Source: SB15 sp964639245
GTDB lineage: Bacteria > Chloroflexota > Anaerolineae > Aggregatilineales > J027
Length of the DNA: 64,000 bases
Direction of reading: 5' to 3'
NCBI GenBank assembly: GCA_964639245.1
Contig: CAZXCU010000001.1
Coordinates: 558,001-622,000 of the forward strand
The first letter of the stretch is position 1. Every line of letters begins with the position of its first letter. Shown here one piece after another: positions 59,533 to 64,000 of this stretch. The translations under genes and the position numbers were made by a program. Under the pieces are notes generated by a model. It saw nothing but the letters and a program-made list of their open reading frames with translations. It was not told the origin of the DNA and searched no databases.

Positions 59533-60828
59533 TTAACGGGTCACAAGGCCAATCCCGTTGCGTTTGTGGAAAAAGTCATCCCGTGAGTCAATTTGTTCGC
59601 GCAACCGATTGAAGGAGTGTTCGAGGATGTCAAACGGCAGTTCGTGCAAATCCTCATAGGCTACCTGTGTCAGCGCATGGATGGCTACCTCGCGGATGAA
59701 CGCGCCGGGATACCCGACCAATTCTGTCGCAATCACGCTGTGTTCATCCCGCCACATTTCGCCCAGATATTGGCGGAGCAGTTTTTCTGCGTTGTCAATG
59801 TTCTGTGCTTCGGGAATGATAAAAATCCGATCCAAGCGTCCCGGACGTTTGAGAATCCGTTCGTCAATGGCTTCCGGGTAGTTGGTGGTGGCAATCAGCA
59901 GCGACCCCCGATCATTAATCGAGGATTCCGCCCCGTCCAGCACATTTAACACCAGCGCTTTTTCTTCCTCGTGCAAATAGGCATCAATTTCTTCGAGCAA
60001 AATCAGCGTGGGCAACTTGGAATTGGAAGCCACATCAAGGGCATGTTCAATCTTCCAGAATTTCGCACCTTCGCGGTCAGCGCTGGACACATAAATCACC
60101 AGATATTTACGCGCAATTGCCCAGTTAGCCAGCGCGGAACACAGCATGGTTTTGCCTGTCCCCGGCACCCCCGCCATCAACAATTTACGGAAAGGTTTGA
60201 GTTTAAGGCGTTTGTAAATGTCAATGCCTTTGGTAAAAAAGGACTCGACATCATTCAAAATATCGTGTTTAAGCGCAGCAGGCAGCACAATATCATCCCA
60301 ATCGACGGTAGGGACAAAAGAGGCAGACCGCCCGCCGATAATGACGACTTTGGATGTGGGTTCTAAGGCGCTGTGCAAACGGTCACATTCACTAGAAAAA
60401 GCCGCCCAAACGGGCAGCAATTCCGCCGGAACCGCCGCTATGCACACCATCTGGAAAACAAACCCTTCATCGCTGGAGAAAGCAGAAAGCACCAGAATGT
60501 CCACGGGCGTTTTGGTTTTGGCCTGTTCAAAGTGGAATAAAAACGCGCCGCCCTGCGCGGTAGGATTGCCCATTTCATCATGATTTTTGACATGCACTAC
60601 CGCTTCGCAAGGGATTTCCTCATACCCCACGAATTTATGCGTTTTGGCGAGAGTCATTTTGTGGCTGAACTTGGCTAACACCCGCCCATTGACACAGGCA
60701 GCCGAAGTCCACAGTGTCACTAAGTTTTGGTCAGGAAAACGTGGCTGCCAAGCGGTTTCGATCCACTGCCCCAACAAATCCACTTTGAGCGAGGTCGGTT
60801 TTTCATCTGCACATGTTAAACAGGTCAT
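59533..60828 (-). CDS. AAA+ ATPase
   Basis: A 431-residue protein with a ~180-residue N-terminal domain of unknown type (starting with a CLTC pair) and an AAA+ domain (~185-400): Walker A GVPGTGKTML, Walker B LILLEEID (second acidic position kept), sensor-1 IATTNYPE, and arginine-finger region LKRPGRLDR. This is the Cdc48/FtsH-like classical clade without a protease domain, so it is likely a remodelling ATPase. The C-terminus carries the lid helices. Partner unknown. Transcribed away from murE. Confidence 0.85.
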   Translation of the reverse strand: MTCLTCADEKPTSLKVDLLGQWIETAWQPRFPDQNLVTLWTSAACVNGRVLAKFSHKMTLAKTHKFVGYEEIPCEAVVHVKNHDEMGNPTAQGGAFLFHFEQAKTKTPVDILVLSAFSSDEGFVFQMVCIAAVPAELLPVWAAFSSECDRLHSALEPTSKVVIIGGRSASFVPTVDWDDIVLPAALKHDILNDVESFFTKGIDIYKRLKLKPFRKLLMAGVPGTGKTMLCSALANWAIARKYLVIYVSSADREGAKFWKIEHALDVASNSKLPTLILLEEIDAYLHEEEKALVLNVLDGAESSINDRGSLLIATTNYPEAIDERILKRPGRLDRIFIIPEAQNIDNAEKLLRQYLGEMWRDEHSVIATELVGYPGAFIREVAIHALTQVAYEDLHELPFDILEHSFNRLREQIDSRDDFFHKRNGIGLVTR

Positions 60829-60979
60829 AGTACCTCAGTTTGATTTACCCGAATTGGGAAATAGCCTATGATGAAATCAGCAGCACAAGGGAAACAATAT
60901 AGCTTTCATTGTAATCGAAATCTAATAAAAGTCAATAAGCATTTTTTAGGGGTCAAAAAAGCTCAAATCAACCTTTGCC

Positions 60980-61007
60980 TTGCCCAATAAGCCTGCCCTG
61001 CTAAAAT
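60980..61007 (+). promoter_or_regulatory. Predicted extended -10 promoter of murE
   Basis: TTGCCC (60980-60985), 16 bases, then TAAAAT (61002-61007) with a TG one base upstream (TGCTAAAAT). The gene's ATG is 34 bases downstream. Confidence 0.5.
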
Positions 61008-61040
61008 CCCCCCTGTAGAAATTTTGAGAAAGCCGCTTGT

Positions 61041-62636
61041 ATGAAACTCTCCGATTTGCTCAGCGCCTTGCCTTTTGGATTCCCTCCGCCGGATAAAAAC
61101 CCCGATATTACCGCCCTTGTCACCGAAGATTCGCGGCAGGTACAGCCCGGTGGGGTGTTTGTGGCGCGGCGTGGACGCGGAGTAGACGGGCATCGCTACA
61201 TTGAAAAAGCGATTGAAGCGGGTGCGGCGGCGGTGGTGGGCGAAGAACCCAGTTTAAATTTACCCGTTGCCTATGTATATGTGAATAATGCTGGGGCAGC
61301 GTTGGGGCATCTCGCATCCGCCTATTATGGCTATCCATCCCGTTCACTGACGGTCATTGGTGTAACTGGCACAGATGGCAAAACCACGACTTCCAATGTG
61401 GCCTACCAGATTCTCAAAACGGCGGGGGTAAAAGTCGGGATGATTTCTACCGTCAGCGCGATTATCGGAGACAGGGAAATTCCAACCGGATTGCATGTGA
61501 CCACCCCGCCCGCCCACGAAGTCCATTTGTACCTCAAAGAGATGGTGGATGCTGGCTTGACACACTGTGTGCTGGAAGTGACCTCGCACGGGTTAGATCA
61601 AGGGCGGGTCAACGGGGTTGATTTTGATGTCGCCGTGCTGACCAACATCACCCATGAACATCTGGATTGGCACGGGTCATTTGAAGCCTATCGGGAGGCA
61701 AAGGCGACCCTTTTCCGCATGGCTGCCGGACACCCCCCACGCGGCGACCAACCAACCATTGCCGTGATTAATGTGGATGACCCCAGCGCCCCGCATTTTG
61801 CACAGGCTTCTGTGGGGGCAAATTATATGCTGCTGTACAGCCTGCATAACAAGGAAGCAGATTTTTATGCTGACCGCATCCACTACCGCCCGAACGGAAC
61901 AAGTTTTATGCTGCGTGGCAACGCGGGAGACATCGCCGTTAATTCGCCGTTGGTGGGCGAGTTTAATATTTATAACGTCATGGCGGGCGCAATTGCAGCC
62001 ATTAGTGCCATGCCACAACTTGTCCATCAACAACGGATGCTCCATGCTGTCCCGATGGGGATTCAAGCGCTGCCCCAGATTCCGGGCAGAATGGAAGTCC
62101 TTGATGAGGGACAGGAATTTTTGGCGGTGGTGGATTTTGCCCACACCCCCAATGCCTTGAAACAAGCGCTCAAAGCTGCCCGCAGCATGATTGGTGAAAA
62201 TGGACGGGTGATTGCGGTGTTTGGCAGCGCGGGGTTGCGCGATGTTGAGAAAAGGCGGCTGATGGCTGAAACCGCCGCAGAACTGGCCGATATTTCGGTG
62301 TTGACCGCCGAAGATCCGCGTACCGAATCTCTAGCGGGTATTCTGGAAGTGATGGCACAGGCGGCGGTTTCCAAAGGGGGCATCGAAGGAAAAACCTTTT
62401 TCCGTGTGCGCGATAGAGGCCAAGCTCTGTATGAAGCGGTGCAAATGGCAAAACAGGGCGATATTGTCATCGCTTGCGGCAAAGGGCATGAACAAAGCAT
62501 GGCGTTTGGGGCGGTGGAACACCACTGGGATGACCGCCACGCGCTGCGAGCCGCTTTGCAGGGACAACCCCTAACTCATTTGCCAACCGCCGACCCGGTG
62601 CGCGATGCCGATGAACAATGGCTTAAAGATTCCTGA
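61041..62636 (+). CDS. murE: UDP-N-acetylmuramyl-tripeptide synthetase
   Basis: A 531-residue Mur ligase that adds the third amino acid to the peptidoglycan precursor in the cytoplasm. ATP loop GTDGKTTTSN, carbamylated-Lys/His region (NITHEHLDWHGSFEAY), and a substrate-selecting loop AEDPRTE. Enzymes specific for meso-DAP have DNPR at this place; here the Asn is Asp and the Arg is kept, which fits a diamino acid such as DAP or ornithine more than lysine (inference). No other mur genes are next to it in the window. Confidence 0.95.
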   Translation: MKLSDLLSALPFGFPPPDKNPDITALVTEDSRQVQPGGVFVARRGRGVDGHRYIEKAIEAGAAAVVGEEPSLNLPVAYVYVNNAGAALGHLASAYYGYPSRSLTVIGVTGTDGKTTTSNVAYQILKTAGVKVGMISTVSAIIGDREIPTGLHVTTPPAHEVHLYLKEMVDAGLTHCVLEVTSHGLDQGRVNGVDFDVAVLTNITHEHLDWHGSFEAYREAKATLFRMAAGHPPRGDQPTIAVINVDDPSAPHFAQASVGANYMLLYSLHNKEADFYADRIHYRPNGTSFMLRGNAGDIAVNSPLVGEFNIYNVMAGAIAAISAMPQLVHQQRMLHAVPMGIQALPQIPGRMEVLDEGQEFLAVVDFAHTPNALKQALKAARSMIGENGRVIAVFGSAGLRDVEKRRLMAETAAELADISVLTAEDPRTESLAGILEVMAQAAVSKGGIEGKTFFRVRDRGQALYEAVQMAKQGDIVIACGKGHEQSMAFGAVEHHWDDRHALRAALQGQPLTHLPTADPVRDADEQWLKDS

Positions 62637-62723
62637 ATCGCCGGCTTAGGCAAAACTCTATTTGCATATGTGCGCCGTAAAAGCGACAATTAGCCCTCAA
62701 AAAAGTTAGAGGATGAAAACTCA

Positions 62724-63014
62724 ATGGCTGACATTCGCAGCACACAGGAAATTTTTGGCGATTTATTTGGTGGATTGGCGAGCTTGGGCGCACGCGGCGT
62801 AGATGGATTAATCATCTCGCGGGCGCTGGCAAACATTCTGGTGGAAAAAGGTCTCATCACGACGGAAGAATTGATTGATACCATGCGGCGTGTGATTCAA
62901 GATGAATTGAGCCGTGAGGACAATTCCACCTTTTTGCTAGAAACCTACGCCGAAATTATCCGCCGCTTGGAAGAGGACAAAGCTAATCCCAAAGCGGATA
63001 GTAGTCAAAAGTAA
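62724..63014 (+). CDS. Small helical protein of unknown function
   Basis: A 96-residue, mostly helical, acidic protein without cysteines or transmembrane segments (LIISRALANILVEKGLITTEEL is the best-packed part). An AGAGG ribosome site precedes the ATG, and the codon use is like the neighbours', so it is probably a real gene. Its 3' end overlaps the convergent phosphodiesterase gene by 32 bases. No family was recognised. Confidence 0.65.
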   Translation: MADIRSTQEIFGDLFGGLASLGARGVDGLIISRALANILVEKGLITTEELIDTMRRVIQDELSREDNSTFLLETYAEIIRRLEEDKANPKADSSQK

Positions 63015-63579
63015 GCATGGTTGTATCCAGAATCCCGTAAGTTTCTGAACTGGAACGCTGCATTCCATGCGGATTGAACAACGAACCGGGGTTCACAATT
63101 AGACGCTGCGCGGTATGGGTAGAAATCGGAACGTGGGTATGACCGGTAATCAAAATATCCGCGCCAATTTTATCCAGCCAGCGCAGCGATTTTTCCCGGT
63201 AAGCTGGCATCAGATTTAGGCTTTCGGCGTTGCTACGCGGTGTGCCATGCACCATCACCACCGTTCGCCCACCAATGGCCGCACGATAAGTACGTGGCAG
63301 CGTCATCAACAGGTGCATAGTACGCGGAGGACAAACTGTGATGGTTTTTTCCGCCGGCGTGTAGTAATGCCCCAGCATCAACACCATTTCATCATGATTG
63401 CCTAACACAGTGGGAATCCCCGCCCCGATGATTTTTTCGACGACTTCATTCGGGTGGTTGCCGCGTCCCACCAGATCACCCGCACACCAGATGGTGTCTA
63501 CCCGTTTTTTCAAGAGATCAAATGCACGGTTCAACGCTTTCAGGTCGCCGTGAATATCCGAGATGAGTCCAATTTTCAT
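62983..63579 (-). CDS. Metallophosphoesterase, YfcE/MJ0936-like
   Basis: A 198-residue calcineurin-like phosphodiesterase with the full metal set: SDIHGD, GDLVGRG, GNHDE, MVHGTPRS and GHTHVP. Compact length fits the YfcE/MJ0936 subfamily of small phosphodiesterases. The Met at 63579 (MKIGLISDIHGD) is preferred to the upstream one, because the family starts here. Natural substrate unknown. Confidence 0.88.
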   Translation of the reverse strand: MKIGLISDIHGDLKALNRAFDLLKKRVDTIWCAGDLVGRGNHPNEVVEKIIGAGIPTVLGNHDEMVLMLGHYYTPAEKTITVCPPRTMHLLMTLPRTYRAAIGGRTVVMVHGTPRSNAESLNLMPAYREKSLRWLDKIGADILITGHTHVPISTHTAQRLIVNPGSLFNPHGMQRSSSETYGILDTTMLTFDYYPLWD

Positions 63580-63651
63580 GGAATTTAGTATAGTGGGGCA
63601 AACGGCGGGGTCAACCGCCGCTTGCATGATGAGAACCTGTTGCGAAAATGA

Positions 63652-64000
63652 CTATTCAGCCAGCAGGGACTCGATTTGTTCGTAGAGGAAATACAGTTGA
63701 ATTGCCCCACGCCAATTTTCGCCATTGGGAGTTTGCAAAAACTGGGGCGCTTCATCTGCTTTGGCAAACAAAATCGAAGGCGTGCTTTCGACTCCATATT
63801 CTGCGGTCAGTTGGGCATCCCGTTCGATGATGTCGGCGTAGGGTTGGTCTTCCAAACAGGTAGAAAATGCGCCAACTTCCCCACCCAATTCATCCATCAC
63901 CGCCACTAAACTGGGAATGGTATAAAATTGGATACTTTCTTCGCGGTAGCCTGCCAGAATCGCCTCGTGCATATCCCAGCCCAAGCCTTGCTCCGCAGCA
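63652..64000 (-). CDS. DsbA-family thioredoxin-like protein (C-terminal part; 5' end outside window)
   Basis: The frame is open through the window edge, so the gene begins beyond 64000. The visible ~115 residues match the second half of DsbA/FrnE-type proteins: AAEQGLGWDMHEA, a Cys in FSTCLEDQPY, and the cis-proline region GVESTPSILF. The active-site CxxC would be in the missing part. Probably an exported or cytosolic disulfide-related protein. Confidence 0.75.
   Translation of the reverse strand, partial: AAEQGLGWDMHEAILAGYREESIQFYTIPSLVAVMDELGGEVGAFSTCLEDQPYADIIERDAQLTAEYGVESTPSILFAKADEAPQFLQTPNGENWRGAIQLYFLYEQIESLLAE

Noticed and set aside
1..64000. tRNA, rRNA and CRISPR arrays
   Set aside because: No cloverleaf with a TTCGA arm, no rRNA-like conserved stretch, and no regularly spaced short repeats were seen on reading; a tRNAscan run could confirm this.

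Overview
The window reads as chromosomal DNA of a free-living bacterium, most probably a member of the Chloroflexota (Anaerolineae-like). This is judged from gene content, not from a marker gene: a phosphomevalonate-decarboxylase/isopentenyl-phosphate-kinase pair of the kind known from Roseiflexus, V4R and roadblock-like signalling proteins, SH3-domain lipoproteins, a huge secreted choice-of-anchor-D protein with a fused sortase, and a DAP/Orn-type MurE. Coding density is high, genes lie on both strands in short operons, and no tRNA, rRNA, CRISPR array, prophage or complete insertion sequence was seen.

Layout. 1-4.1 kb: TPR protein, then the diadenylate cyclase CdaA and its YbbR-type regulator CdaR (c-di-AMP signalling). 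4.1-10.4 kb (minus strand): an unknown protein, proofreading-type DNA polymerase I, a membrane protein, and a response regulator whose C-terminus is an IS200/IS605-type Y1 transposase domain that has lost all its catalytic residues. 10.5-20.1 kb: secreted and membrane proteins, a HExxH metallopeptidase, a receiver-GAF-adenylate cyclase, a V4R protein, two paralogous SH3 lipoproteins followed by signal peptidase I, and an aldo/keto reductase. At 20.15-20.32 kb a 166-bp MITE-like element with perfect terminal repeats and a 5-bp target duplication sits in the loop of a convergent terminator.

20.3-31.2 kb is a phosphonate-use island: an SHMT-like PLP enzyme and a GntR regulator diverge from an AEP-type ABC transporter plus FAD oxidoreductase. 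These converge on an operon coding for AEP transaminase (PhnW), phosphonoacetaldehyde hydrolase (PhnX), a TmpA/GBBH-like dioxygenase and a TmpB/PhnZ-like HD oxygenase. The set could cleave aminoethylphosphonate by the hydrolytic route and N-methylated or trimethylated aminoethylphosphonates by the oxidative route, releasing phosphate. 31.4-37.5 kb is a sulfur/multihaem redox operon: ArsR regulator with its own inverted-repeat operator, an octahaem tetrathionate-reductase-family cytochrome, a seven-haem cytochrome fused to a cytochrome b membrane domain, and two YeeE/YedE sulfur transporters, one with a rhodanese-like tail.

37.7-49.4 kb is one 3,895-residue gene: a secreted protein with a DMF-amidase-like domain, ten ASH repeats, DUF11-like domains, an internal membrane/signal-peptide-like junction, LPATG motifs, and a complete sortase catalytic domain in the same chain. 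49.6-54 kb: a phosphatidylcholine-synthase-like enzyme overlapping a FemABX-type transferase, a cold-shock protein, a small secreted protein, and the isoprenoid pair IPK/phosphomevalonate decarboxylase. 54-61 kb: a TIR-domain membrane protein, a double-NYN ribonuclease-like protein, an acyl-CoA-dehydrogenase-like protein and an AAA+ ATPase; whether these form a functional unit is unproven. 61-64 kb: MurE, a small conserved-looking protein, a phosphodiesterase and a truncated DsbA-family protein.

All function calls were made by reading motifs; no database search was run.
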